A stretch of DNA of 64,000 nucleotides from Auanema rhodensis (lineage: Eukaryota; Nematoda; Chromadorea; Rhabditida; Rhabditidae), in contig OZ059896.1 in the NCBI GenBank assembly GCA_964057225.1, forward strand, positions 21,076,501-21,140,500. Reading direction: 5' to 3'. The position numbers and the translations under genes are program-made. Position 1 is the first letter of the stretch, and every line of letters starts with the position of its first letter. This document shows positions 21,061 through 34,398 of the stretch, piece after piece. The notes beneath the pieces were generated by a model. That model had not been told where the DNA came from and did not search any database. It saw only the letters and a program-made list of their open reading frames with translations.

Positions 21061-24000
21061 CTGATAACACAGATCGACGCAGCTTAAAAATCCGCATCGA
21101 ATGCACTATACTACATTGAGAAACGCTTGATACAAAAATTAGTTATGATCGTTTGAAAAATGATGCATTAGTGTATGTTGAGTTTCCATGTACACTCAAC
21201 ATTGCTTCCAAAAACATTTTGACAAAAATTTTTTCGAAAAATTTCAAAATAATTTAGCAAAAAGTAGATGTTTTTAGATTCCTTTTTTTAAGGCAAAGAC
21301 GATAGACAATGTTATTCAACGAAAAAATTAATTCTTCAGGGTGAAAATCGAGGATATAAGTGTGAACTTATATCAGTTGATATCTCGGTGCATTTTCAAG
21401 CTAGCGCAAATCTGATAACACAGATCGACGCAGCTTAAAAATCCGCATCGAATGCACTATACTACATTGAGAAACGCTTGATACAAAAATTAGTTATGAT
21501 TGTTTGAAAAATGATGCATTAGTGTATGTTGAGTTTCCATGTACACTCAACATTGCTTCCAAAAACATTTTGACAAAAATTTTTTCGAAAAATTTCAAAA
21601 TAATTTAGCAAAAAGTAGATGTTTTTAGATTCCATTTTTCAAGGCAAAGACGATAGACAATGTTATTCAACGAAAAAATTAATTCTTCAGGGTGAAAATC
21701 GAGGATATAAGTGTGAACTTATATCAGTTGATATCTCGGTGCATTTTCAAGCTAGCGCAAATCTGATAACACAGATCGACGCAGCTTAAAAATCCGCATC
21801 GAATGCACTATACTACATTGAGAAACGCTTGATACAAAAATTAGTTATGATCGTTTGAAAAATGATGCATTAGTGTATGTTGAGTTTCCATGTACACTCA
21901 ACATTGCTTCCAAAAACATTTTGACAAAAATTTTTTCGAAAAATTTCAAAATAATTTAGCAAAAAGTAGATGTTTTTAGATTCCATTTTTCAAGGCAAAG
22001 ACGATAGACAATGTTATTCAACGAAAAAATTAATTCTTCAGGGTGAAAATCGAGGATATAAGTGTGAACTTATATCAGTTGATATCTCGGTGCATTTTCA
22101 AGCTAGCGCAAATCTGATAACACAGATCGACGCAGCTTAAAAATCCGCATCGAATGCACTATACTACATTGAGAAACGCTTGATACAAAAATTAGTTATG
22201 ATCGTTTGAAAAATGATGCATTAGTGTATGTTGAGTTTCCATGTACACTCAACATTGCTTCCAAAAACATTTTGACAAAAATTTTTTCGAAAAATTTCAA
22301 AATAATTTAGCAAAAAGTAGATGTTTTTAGATTCCATTTTTCAAGGCAAAGACGATAGACAATGTTATTCAACGAAAAAATTAATTCTTCAGTGTGAAAA
22401 TCGAGGATATAAGTGTGAACTTATATCAGTTGATATCTCGGTGCATTTTCAAGCTAGCGCAAATCTGATAACACAGATCGACGCAGCTTAAAAATCCGCA
22501 TCGAATGCACTATACTACATTGAGAAACGCTTGATACAAAAATTAGTTATGATCGTTTGAAAAATGATGCATTAGTGTATGTTGAGTTTCCATGTACACT
22601 CAACATTGCTTCCAAAAACATTTTGACAAAAATTTTTTCGAAAAATTTCAAAATAATTTAGCAAAAAGTAGATGTTTTTAGATTCCATTTTTCAAGGCAA
22701 AGACGATAGACAATGTTATTCAACGAAAAAATTAATTCTTCAGGGTGAAAATCGAGGATATAAGTGTGAACTTATATCAGTTGATATCTCGGTGCATTTT
22801 CAAGCTAGCGCAAATCTGATAACACAGATCGACGCAGCTTAAAAATCCGCATCGAATGCACTATACTACATTGAGAAACGCTTGATACAAAAATTAGTTA
22901 TGATCGTTTGAAAAATGATGCATTAGTGTATGTTGAGTTTCCATGTACACTCAACATTGCTTCCAAAAACATTTTGACAAAAATTTTTTCGAAAAATTTC
23001 AAAATAATTTAGCAAAAAGTAGATGTTTTTAGATTCCATTTTTCAAGGCAAAGACGATAGACAATGTTATTCAACGAAAAAATTAATTCTTCAGGGTGAA
23101 AATCGAGGATATAAGTGTGAACTTATATCAGTTGATATCTCGGTGCATTTTCAAGCTAGCGCAAATCTGATAACACAGATCGACGCAGCTTAAAAATCCG
23201 CATCGAATGCACTATACTACATTGAGAAACGCTTGATACAAAAATTAGTTATGATCGTTTGAAAAATGATGCATTAGTGTATGTTGAGTTTCCATGTACA
23301 CTCAACATTGCTTCCAAAAACATTTTGACAAAAATTTTTTCGAAAAATTTCAAAATAATTTAGCAAAAAGTAGATGTTTTTAGATTCCATTTTTCAAGGC
23401 AAAGACGATAGACAATGTTATTCAACGAAAAAATTAATTCTTCAGGGTGAAAATCGAGGATATAAGTGTGAACTTATATCAGTTGATATCTCGGTGCATT
23501 TTCAAGCTAGCGCAAATCTGATAACACAGATCGACGCAGCTTAAAAATCCGCATCGAATGCACTATACTACATTGAGAAACGCTTGATACAAAAATTAGT
23601 TATGATCGTTTGAAAAATGATGCATTAGTGTATGTTGAGTTTCCATGTACACTCAACATTGCTTCCAAAAACATTTTGACAAAAATTTTTTCGAAAAATT
23701 TCAAAATAATTTAGCAAAAAGTAGATGTTTTTAGATTCCATTTTTCAAGGCAAAGACGATAGACAATGTTATTCAACGAAAAAATTAATTCTTCAGGGTG
23801 AAAATCGAGGATATAAGTGTGAACTTATATCAGTTGATATCTCGGTGCATTTTCAAGCTAGCGCAAATCTGATAACACAGATCGACGCAGCTTAAAAATC
23901 CGCATCGAATGCACTATACTACATTGAGAAACGCTTGATACAAAAATTAGTTATGATCGTTTGAAAAATGATGCATTAGTGTATGTTGAGTTTCCATGTA

Positions 24001-24921
24001 CACTCAACATTGCTTCCAAAAACATTTTGACAAAAATTTTTTCGAAAAATTTCAAAAACATTTAGCAAAAAGTAGATGTTTTTAGATTCCATTTTTCAAG
24101 GCAAAGACGATAGACAATGTTATTCAACGAAAAAATCAATTCTTCAGGGTGAAAATCGAGGATATAAGTGTGAACTTATATCAGTTGATATCTCGGTGCA
24201 TTTTCAAGCTAGCGCAAATCTGATAACACAGATCGACGCAGCTTAAAAATCCGCATCGAATGCACTATACTACATTGAGAAACGCTTGATACAAAAATTA
24301 GTTATGATCGTTTGAAAAATGATGCATTAGTGTATGTTGAGTTTCCATGTACACTCAACATTGCTTCCAAAAACATTTTGACAAAAATTTTTTCGAAAAA
24401 TTTCAAAATAATTTAGCAAAAAGTAGATGTTTTTAGATTCCATTTTTCAAGGCAAAGACGATAGACAATGTTATTCAACGAAAAAATTAATTCTTCAGGG
24501 TGAAAATCGAGGATATAAGTGTGAACTTATATCAGTTGATATCTCGGTGCATTTTCAAGCTAGCGCAAATCTGATAACACAGATCGACGCAGCTTAAAAA
24601 TCCGCATCGAATGCACTATACTACATTGAGAAACGCTTGATACAAAAATTAGTTATGATCGTTTGAAAAATGATGCATTAGTGTATGTTGAGTTTCCATG
24701 TACACTCAACATTGCTTCCAAAAACATTTTGACAAAAATTTTTTCGAAAAATTTCAAAAACATTTAGCAAAAAGTAGATGTTTTTAAATTCCATTTTTCA
24801 AGGCAAAGACGATAGACAATGTTATTCAACGAAAAAATCAATTCTTCAGGGTGAAAATCGAGGATATAAGTGTGAACTTATATCAGTTGATATCTCGGTG
24901 CATTTTCAAGCTAGCGCAAAT
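21061..24921 (+). repeat. Homogeneous A-tract domain 2 (M61-M71)
   Basis: Eleven successive CATTGAG, CTTGAT, GATAGAC, CATTTTCAAG monomers. M63, M65, M66, M67, M68 and M70 appear identical over all 351 bases by eye. M61 has a P tract, M62 a private GATTGTTTG and M64 a private CAGTGTGAA. M69 and M71 share CAAAAACATTT at p185-195 plus AATCAATTC, giving a dimer step of 702 bp. M182, at the far right of the window, is identical to the consensus of this block. This is the most recently homogenised part of the window. Confidence 0.9.
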
Positions 24922-27900
24922 CTGATAACACAGATCGACGCAGCTTAAAAATCCGCATCGAATGCACTATACTACATTGAGAAACGCTTGATACAAAAAT
25001 TAGTTATGATCGTTTGAAAAATGATGCATTAGTGTATGTTGAGTTTCCATGTACACTCAACATTGCTTCCAAAAACATTTTGACAAAAATTTTTTCGAAA
25101 AATTTCAAAATAATTTAGCAAAAAGTAGATGTTTTTAGATTCCTTTTTTTAAGGCAAAGACGATGGACAATGTTATTCAACGAAAAAATTAATTCTTCAG
25201 GACGAAAATCGAGGATATAAGTGTGAACTTATATCAGTTGATATCTCGGTGCATTTTCAAGCTAGCGCAAATCTGATAACACAGATCGACGCAGCTTAAA
25301 AATCCGCATCGAATGCACTATACTACATTGAGAAACGCTTAATACAAAAATTAGTTATGATCGTTTGAAAAATGATGCATTAGTGTATGTTGAGTTTCCA
25401 TGTACACTCAACATTGCTTCCAAAAACATTTTGACAAAAATTTTTTCGAAAAATTTCAAAATAATTTAGCAAAAAGTAGATGTTTTTAGATTCCTTTTTT
25501 TAAGGCAAAGACGATGGACAATGTTATTCAACGAAAAAATTTATTCTTCAGGACGAAAATCGAGGATATAAGTGTGAACTTATATCAGTTGATATCTCGG
25601 TGCATTTTTAAGCTAGCGCAAATCGGATAACACAGATCGACGCAGCTTAAAAATCCGCATCGAATGCACTATACTACATTGAGAAACGCTTAATACAAAA
25701 ATTAGTTATGATCGTTTGAAAAATGATGCATTAGTGTATGTTGAGTTTCCATGTACACTCAACATTGCTTCCAAAAACATTTTGACAAAAATTTTTTCGA
25801 AAAATTTCAAAATAATTTAGCAAAAAGTAGATGTTTTTAGATTCCATTTTTCAAGGCAAAGACGATGGACAATGTTATTCAACGAAAAAATTAATTCTTC
25901 AGGGTGAAAATCGAGGATATAAGTGTGAACTTATATCAGTTGATATCTCGGGGCATTTTTAAGCTAGCGCAAATCGGATAACACAGATCGACGCAGCTTA
26001 AAAATCCGCATCGAATGCACTATACTACATCAAGAAACGCTTAATACAAAAATTAGTTATGATCGTTTGAAAAATGATGCATTAGTGTATGTTGAGTTTC
26101 CATGTACACTCAACATTGCTTCCAAAAACATTTTGACAAAAATTTTTTCGAAAAATTTCAAAATAATTTAGCAAAAAGTAGATGTTTTTAGATTCCTTTT
26201 TTTAAGGCAAAGACGATGGACAAGGTTATTCAACGAAAAAATTAATTCTTCAGGACGAAAATCGAGGATATAAGTGTGAACTTATATCAGTTGATATCTC
26301 GGTGCATTTTCAAGCTAGCGCAAATCTGATAACACAGATCGACGCAGCTTAAAAATCCGCATCGAATGCACTATACTACATTGAGAAACGCTTAATACAA
26401 AAATTAGTTATGATCGTTTGAAAAATGATGCATTAGTGTATGTTGAGTTTCCATGTACACTCAACATTGCTTCCAAAAACATTTTGACAAAAATTTTTTC
26501 GAAAAATTTCAAAATAATTTAGCAAAAAGTAGATGTTTTTAGATTCCTTTTTTTAAGGCAAAGACGATGGACAATGTTATTCAACGAAAAAATTTATTCT
26601 TCAGGACGAAAATCGAGGATATAAGTGTGAACTTATATCAGTTGATATCTCGGTGCATTTTTAAGCTAGCGCAAATCGGATAACACAGATCGACGCAGCT
26701 TAAAAATCCGCATCGAATGCACTATACTACATTGAGAAACGCTTAATACAAAAATTAGTTATGATCGTTTGAAAAATGATGCATTAGTGTATGTTGAGTT
26801 TCCATGTACACTCAACATTGCTTCCAAAAACATTTTGACAAAAATTTTTTCGAAAAATTTCAAAATAATTTAGCAAAAAGTAGATGTTTTTAGATTCCAT
26901 TTTTCAAGGCAAAGACGATGGACAATGTTATTCAACGAAAAAATTAATTCTTCAGGGTGAAAATCGAGGATATAAGTGTGAACTTATATCAGTTGATATC
27001 TCGGTGCATTTTTAAGCTAGCGCAAATCGGATAACACAGATCGACGCAGCTTAAAAATCCGCATCGAATGCACTATACTACATTGAGAAACGCTTAATAC
27101 AAAAATTAGTTATGATCGTTTGAAAAATGATGCATTAGTGTATGTTGAGTTTCCATGTACACTCAACATTGCTTCCAAAAACATTTTGACAAAAATTTTT
27201 TCGAAAAATTTCAAAATAATTTAGCAAAAAGTAGATGTTTTTAGATTCCATTTTTCAAGGCAAAGACGATGGACAATGTTATTCAACGAAAAAATTAATT
27301 CTTCAGGGTGAAAATCGAGGATATAAGTGTGAACTTATATCAGTTGATATCTCGGGGCATTTTTAAGCTAGCGCAAATCTGATAACACAGATCGACGCAG
27401 CTTAAAAATCCGCATCGAATGCACTATACTACATCAAGAAACGCTTGATACAAAAATTAGTTATGATCGTTTGAAAAATGATGCATTAGTGTATGTTGAG
27501 TTTCCATGTACACTCAACATTGCTTCCAAAAACATTTTGACAAAAATTTTTTCGAAAAAATTCAAAATAATTTAGCAAAAAGTAGATGTTTTTAGATTCC
27601 TTTTTTTAAGGCAAAGACGATGGACAATGTTATTCAACGAAAAATCTAATTCTTCAGGACGAAAATCGAGGATATAAGTGTGAACTTATATCAGTTGATA
27701 TCTCGGTGCATTTTCAAGCTAGCGCAAATCTGATAACACAGATCGACGCAGCTTAAAAATCCGCATCGAATGCACTATACTACATTGAGAAACGCTTAAT
27801 ACAAAAATTAGTTATGATCGTTTGAAAAATGATGCATTAGTGTATGTTGAGTTTCCATGTACACTCAACATTGCTTCCAAAAACATTTTGACAAAAATTT

Positions 27901-28080
27901 TTTCGAAAAATTTCAAAATAATTTAGCAAAAAGTAGATGTTTTTAGATTCCATTTTTCAAGGCAAAGACGATAGACAATGTTATTCAACGAAAAAATTAA
28001 TTCTTCAGGGTGAAAATCGAGGATATAAGTGTGAACTTATATCAGTTGATATCTCGGTGCATTTTTAAGCTAGCGCAAAT
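24922..28080 (+). repeat. Domain 3 left part, P/AGGACG monomers (M72-M80)
   Basis: AGGACGAAAA (p278-287) first appears here, in M72. M73 and M76 are P-tract units with AATTTATTC and AGGACG; each is followed by a CGGATAAC, A-tract unit (M74, M77). M74 and M78 end with GGGGCATTTTTAAG. M75 combines CGGATAAC, CATCAAG and CTTAAT and is the only unit seen with that arm combination. M79 has CGAAAAAATTC and AAAAATCTAATTC, a pairing repeated only in M132. Confidence 0.8.
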
Positions 28081-30186
28081 CTGATAACACAGATCGACGC
28101 AGCTTAAAAATCCGTATCGAATGCACTATACTACATTGAGAAACGCTTGATACAAAAATTAGTTATGATCGTTTGAAAAATGATGCATTAGTGTATGTTG
28201 AGTTTCCATGTACACTCAACATTGCTTCCAAAAACATTTTGACAAAAATTTTTTCGAAAAATTTCAAAATAATTTAGCAAAAAGTAGATGTTTTTAGATT
28301 CCATTTTTCAAGGCAAAGACGATGGACAATGTTATTCAACGAAAAAATTAATTCTTCAGGGTGAAAATTGAGGATATAAGTGTGAACTTATATCAGTTGA
28401 TATCTCGGTGCATTTTTAAGCTAGCGCAAATCTGATAACACAGATCGACGCAGCTTAAAAATCGGCATCGAATGCACTATACTACATTGAGAAACGCTTG
28501 ATACAAAAATTAGTTATGATCGTTTGAAAAATGATGCATTAGTGTATGTTGAGTTTCCATGTACACTCAACATTGCTTCCAAAAACATTTTGACAAAAAT
28601 TTTTTCGAAAAATTTCAAAATAATTTAGCAAAAAGTAGATGTTTTTAGATTCCATTTTTCAAGGCAAAGACGATGGACAATGTTATTCAACGAAAAAATT
28701 AATTCTTCAGGGTGAAAATTGAGGATATAAGTGTGAACTTATATCAGTTGATATCTCGGTGCATTTTTAAGCTAGCGCAAATCTGATAACACAGATCGAC
28801 GCAGCTTAAAAATCCGTATCGAATGCACTATACTACATTGAGAAACGCTTGATACAAAAATTAGTTATGATCGTTTGAAAAATGATGCATTAGTGTATGT
28901 TGAGTTTCCATGTACACTCAACATTGCTTCCAAAAACATTTTGACAAAAATTTTTTCGAAAAATTTCAAAATAATTTAGCAAAAAGTAGATGTTTTTAGA
29001 TTCCATTTTTAAAGGCAAAGACGATAGACAATGTTATTCAACGAAAAAATTAATTCTTCAGGGTGAAAATCGAGGATATAAGTGTGAACTTATATCAGTT
29101 GATATCTCGGTGCATTTTCAAGCTAGCGCAAATCTGATAACACAGATCGACGCAGCTTAAAAATCCGCATCGAATGCACTATACTACATTGAGAAACGCT
29201 TAATACAAAAATTAGTTATGATCGTTTGAAAAATGATGCATTAGTGTATGTTGAGTTTCCATGTACACTCAACATTGCTTCCAAAAACATTTTGACAAAA
29301 ATTTTTTCGAAAAATTTCAAAATAATTTAGCAAAAAGTAGATGTTTTTAGATTCCTTTTTTTAAGGCAAAGACGATGGACAATGTTATTCAACGAAAAAA
29401 TTTATTCTTCAGGACGAAAATCGAGGATATAAGTGTGAACTTATATCAGTTGATATCTCGGTGCATTTTTAAGCTAGCGCAAATCTGATAACACAGATCG
29501 ACGCAGCTTAAAAATCCGCATCGAATGCACTATACTACATTGAGAAACGCTTGATACAAAAATTAGTTATGATCGTTTGAAAAATGATGCATTAGTGTAT
29601 GTTGAGTTTCCATGTACACTCAACATTGCTTCCAAAAACATTTTGACAAAAATTTTTTCGAAAAATTTCAAAATAATTTAGCAAAAAGTAGATGTTTTTA
29701 GATTCCTTTTTTTAAGGCAAAGACGATGGACAATGTTATTCAACGAAAAATCTAATTCTTCAGGACGAAAATCGAGGATATAAGTGTGAACTTATATCAG
29801 TTGATATCTCGGTGCATTTTCAAGCTAGCGCAAATCTGATAACACAGATCGACGCAGCTTAAAAATCCGCATCGAATGCACTATACTACATTGAGAAACG
29901 CTTAATACAAAAATTAGTTATGATCGTTTGAAAAATGATGCATTAGTGTATGTTGAGTTTCCATGTACACTCAACATTGCTTCCAAAAACATTTTGACAA
30001 AAATTTTTTCGAAAAATTTCAAAATAATTTAGCAAAAAGTAGATGTTTTTAGATTCCATTTTTCAAGGCCAAGACGATGGACAATGTTATTCAACGAAAA
30101 AATTAATTCTTCAGGGTGAAAATTGAGGATATAAGTGTGAACTTATATCAGTTGATATCTCGGTGCATTTTTAAGCTAGCGCAAAT
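28081..30186 (+). repeat. Domain 3 middle part (M81-M86)
   Basis: M81 and M83 carry TCCGTAT and M82 carries TCGGCAT near p31-37. M81, M82 and M86 share AAAATTGAGG. M83 has the K tract, its first appearance. M84 is P tract with AATTTATTC and AGGACG, M85 is P tract with AAAAATCTAATTC, and M86 has AAGGCCAAGACG. M84-M86 match M92-M94 in order. Confidence 0.8.
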
Positions 30187-32292
30187 CTGATAACACAGAT
30201 CGACGCAGCTTAAAAATCGGCATCGAATGCACTATACTACATTGAGAAACGCTTGATACAAAAATTAGTTATGATCGTTTGAAAAATGATGCATTAGTGT
30301 ATGTTGAGTTTCCATGTACACTCAACATTGCTTCCAAAAACATTTTGACAAAAATTTTTTCGAAAAATTTCAAAATAATTTAGCAAAAAGTAGATGTTTT
30401 TAGATTCCTTTTTTTAAGGCAAAGACGATGGACAATGTTATTCAACGAAAAATCTAATTCTTCAGGACGAAAATCGAGGATATAAGTGTGAACTTATATC
30501 AGTTGATATCTCGGTGCATTTTCAAGCTAGCGCAAATCTGATAACACAGATCGACGCAGCTTAAAAATCCGCATCGAATGCACTATACTACATTGAGAAA
30601 CGCTTAATACAAAAATTAGTTATGATCGTTTGAAAAATGATGCATTAGTGTATGTTGAGTTTCCATGTACACTCAACATTGCTTCCAAAAACATTTTGAC
30701 AAAAATTTTTTCGAAAAATTTCAAAATAATTTAGCAAAAAGTAGATGTTTTTAGATTCCATTTTTCAAGGCCAAGACGATGGACAATGTTATTCAACGAA
30801 AAAATTAATTCTTCAGGGTGAAAATTGAGGATATAAGTGTGAACTTATATCAGTTGATATCTCGGTGCATTTTTAAGCTAGCGCAAATCTGATAACACAG
30901 ATCGACGCAGCTTAAAAATCGGCATCGAATGCACTATACTACATTGAGAAACGCTTGATACAAAAATTAGTTATGATCGTTTGAAAAATGATGCATTAGT
31001 GTATGTTGAGTTTCCATGTACACTCAACATTGCTTCCAAAAACATTTTGACAAAAATTTTTTCGAAAAATTTCAAAATAATTTAGCAAAAAGTAGATGTT
31101 TTTAGATTCCATTTTTAAAGGCAAAGACGATAGACAATGTTATTCAACGAAAAAATTAATTCTTCAGGGTGAAAATCGAGGATATAAGTGTGAACTTATA
31201 TCAGTTGATATCTCGGTGCATTTTCAAGCTAGCGCAAATCTGATAACACAGATCGACGCAGCTTAAAAATCCGCATCGAATGCACTATACTACATTGAGA
31301 AACGCTTAATACAAAAATTAGTTATGATCGTTTGAAAAATGATGCATTAGTGTATGTTGAGTTTCCATGTACACTCAACATTGCTTCCAAAAACATTTTG
31401 ACAAAAATTTTTTCGAAAAATTTCAAAATAATTTAGCAAAAAGTAGGTGTTTTTAGATTCCTTTTTTTAAGGCAAAGACGATGGACAATGTTATTCAACG
31501 AAAAAATTTATTCTTCAGGACGAAAATCGAGGATATAAGTGTGAACTTATATCAGTTGATATCTCGGTGCATTTTTAAGCTAGCGCAAATCGGATAACAC
31601 AGATCGACGCAGCTTAAAAATCCGCATCGAATGCACTATACTACATTGAGAAACGCTTAATACAAAAATTAGTTATGATCGTTTGAAAAATGATGCATTA
31701 GTGTATGTTGAGTTTCCATGTACACTCAACATTGCTTCCAAAAACATTTTGACAAAAATTTTTTCGAAAAATTTCAAAATAATTTAGCAAAAAGTAGATG
31801 TTTTTAGATTCCATTTTTCAAGGCAAAGACGATAGACAATGTTATTCAACGAAAAAATTAATTCTTCAGGGTGAAAATCGAGGATATAAGTGTGAACTTA
31901 TATCAGTTGATATCTCGGTGCATTTTCAAGCTAGCGCAAATCTGATAACACAGATCGACGCAGCTTAAAAATCCGCATCGAATGCACTATACTACATTGA
32001 GAAACGCTTAATACAAAAATTAGTTATGATCGTTTGAAAAATGATGCATTAGTGTATGTTGAGTTTCCATGTACACTCAACATTGCTTCCAAAAACATTT
32101 TGACAAAAATTTTTTCGAAAAATTTCAAAATAATTTAGCAAAAAGTAGATGTTTTTAGATTCCTTTTTTTAAGGCAAAGACGATGGACAATGTTATTCAA
32201 CGAAAAAATTTATTCTTCAGGACGAAAATCGAGGATATAAGTGTGAACTTATATCAGTTGATATCTCGGTGCATTTTTAAGCTAGCGCAAAT
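30187..32292 (+). repeat. 6-monomer HOR copy 1 (M87-M92)
   Basis: The order is: (1) P tract, AAAAATCTAATTC; (2) A tract, AAGGCCAAGACG, AAAATTGAGG; (3) TCGGCAT, K tract, GATAGAC; (4) P tract, AATTTATTC, AGGACG; (5) CGGATAAC, A tract, GATAGAC; (6) P tract, AATTTATTC, AGGACG. The unit is 2,106 bp. M87 looks chimeric because its 5' end carries TCGGCAT, otherwise typical of the third unit. M90 has a private GTAGGTG. Confidence 0.85.
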
Positions 32293-34398
32293 CTGATAAC
32301 ACAGATCGACGCAGCTTAAAAATCCGCATCGAATGCACTATACTACATTGAGAAACGCTTGATACAAAAATTAGTTATGATCGTTTGAAAAATGATGCAT
32401 TAGTGTATGTTGAGTTTCCATGTACACTCAACATTGCTTCCAAAAACATTTTGACAAAAATTTTTTCGAAAAATTTCAAAATAATTTAGCAAAAAGTAGA
32501 TGTTTTTAGATTCCTTTTTTTAAGGCAAAGACGATGGACAATGTTATTCAACGAAAAATCTAATTCTTCAGGACGAAAATCGAGGATATAAGTGTGAACT
32601 TATATCAGTTGATATCTCGGTGCATTTTCAAGCTAGCGCAAATCTGATAACACAGATCGACGCAGCTTAAAAATCCGCATCGAATGCACTATACTACATT
32701 GAGAAACGCTTAATACAAAAATTAGTTATGATCGTTTGAAAAATGATGCATTAGTGTATGTTGAGTTTCCATGTACACTCAACATTGCTTCCAAAAACAT
32801 TTTGACAAAAATTTTTTCGAAAAATTTCAAAATAATTTAGCAAAAAGTAGATGTTTTTAGATTCCATTTTTCAAGGCCAAGACGATGGACAATGTTATTC
32901 AACGAAAAAATTAATTCTTCAGGGTGAAAATTGAGGATATAAGTGTGAACTTATATCAGTTGATATCTCGGTGCATTTTTAAGCTAGCGCAAATCTGATA
33001 ACACAGATCGACGCAGCTTAAAAATCGGCATCGAATGCACTATACTACATTGAGAAACGCTTGATACAAAAATTAGTTATGATCGTTTGAAAAATGATGC
33101 ATTAGTGTATGTTGAGTTTCCATGTACACTCAACATTGCTTCCAAAAACATTTTGACAAAAATTTTTTCGAAAAATTTCAAAATAATTTAGCAAAAAGTA
33201 GATGTTTTTAGATTCCATTTTTAAAGGCAAAGACGATAGACAATGTTATTCAACGAAAAAATTAATTCTTCAGGGTGAAAATCGAGGATATAAGTGTGAA
33301 CTTATATCAGTTGATATCTCGGTGCATTTTCAAGCTAGCGCAAATCTGATAACACAGATCGACGCAGCTTAAAAATCCGCATCGAATGCACTATACTACA
33401 TTGAGAAACGCTTAATACAAAAATTAGTTATGATCGTTTGAAAAATGATGCATTAGTGTATGTTGAGTTTCCATGTACACTCAACATTGCTTCCAAAAAC
33501 ATTTTGACAAAAATTTTTTCGAAAAATTTCAAAATAATTTAGCAAAAAGTAGATGTTTTTAGATTCCTTTTTTTAAGGCAAAGACGATGGACAATGTTAT
33601 TCAACGAAAAAATTTATTCTTCAGGACGAAAATCGAGGATATAAGTGTGAACTTATATCAGTTGATATCTCGGTGCATTTTTAAGCTAGCGCAAATCGGA
33701 TAACACAGATCGACGCAGCTTAAAAATCCGCATCGAATGCACTATACTACATTGAGAAACGCTTAATACAAAAATTAGTTATGATCGTTTGAAAAATGAT
33801 GCATTAGTGTATGTTGAGTTTCCATGTACACTCAACATTGCTTCCAAAAACATTTTGACAAAAATTTTTTCGAAAAATTTCAAAATAATTTAGCAAAAAG
33901 TAGATGTTTTTAGATTCCATTTTTCAAGGCAAAGACGATAGACAATGTTATTCAACGAAAAAATTAATTCTTCAGGGTGAAAATCGAGGATATAAGTGTG
34001 AACTTATATCAGTTGATATCTCGGTGCATTTTCAAGCTAGCGCAAATCTGATAACACAGATCGACGCAGCTTAAAAATCCGCATCGAATGCACTATACTA
34101 CATTGAGAAACGCTTAATACAAAAATTAGTTATGATCGTTTGAAAAATGATGCATTAGTGTATGTTGAGTTTCCATGTACACTCAACATTGCTTCCAAAA
34201 ACATTTTGACAAAAATTTTTTCGAAAAATTTCAAAATAATTTAGCAAAAAGTAGATGTTTTTAGATTCCTTTTTTTAAGGCAAAGACGATGGACAATGTT
34301 ATTCAACGAAAAAATTTATTCTTCAGGACGAAAATCGAGGATATAAGTGTGAACTTATATCAGTTGATATCTCGGTGCATTTTTAAGCTAGCGCAAAT
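32293..34398 (+). repeat. 6-monomer HOR copy 2 (M93-M98)
   Basis: M93-M98 repeat the six types of the previous block in the same order at a distance of 2,106 bp. M93 has the normal TCCGCAT where M87 has TCGGCAT. I noticed no other class-level difference. Confidence 0.85.
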
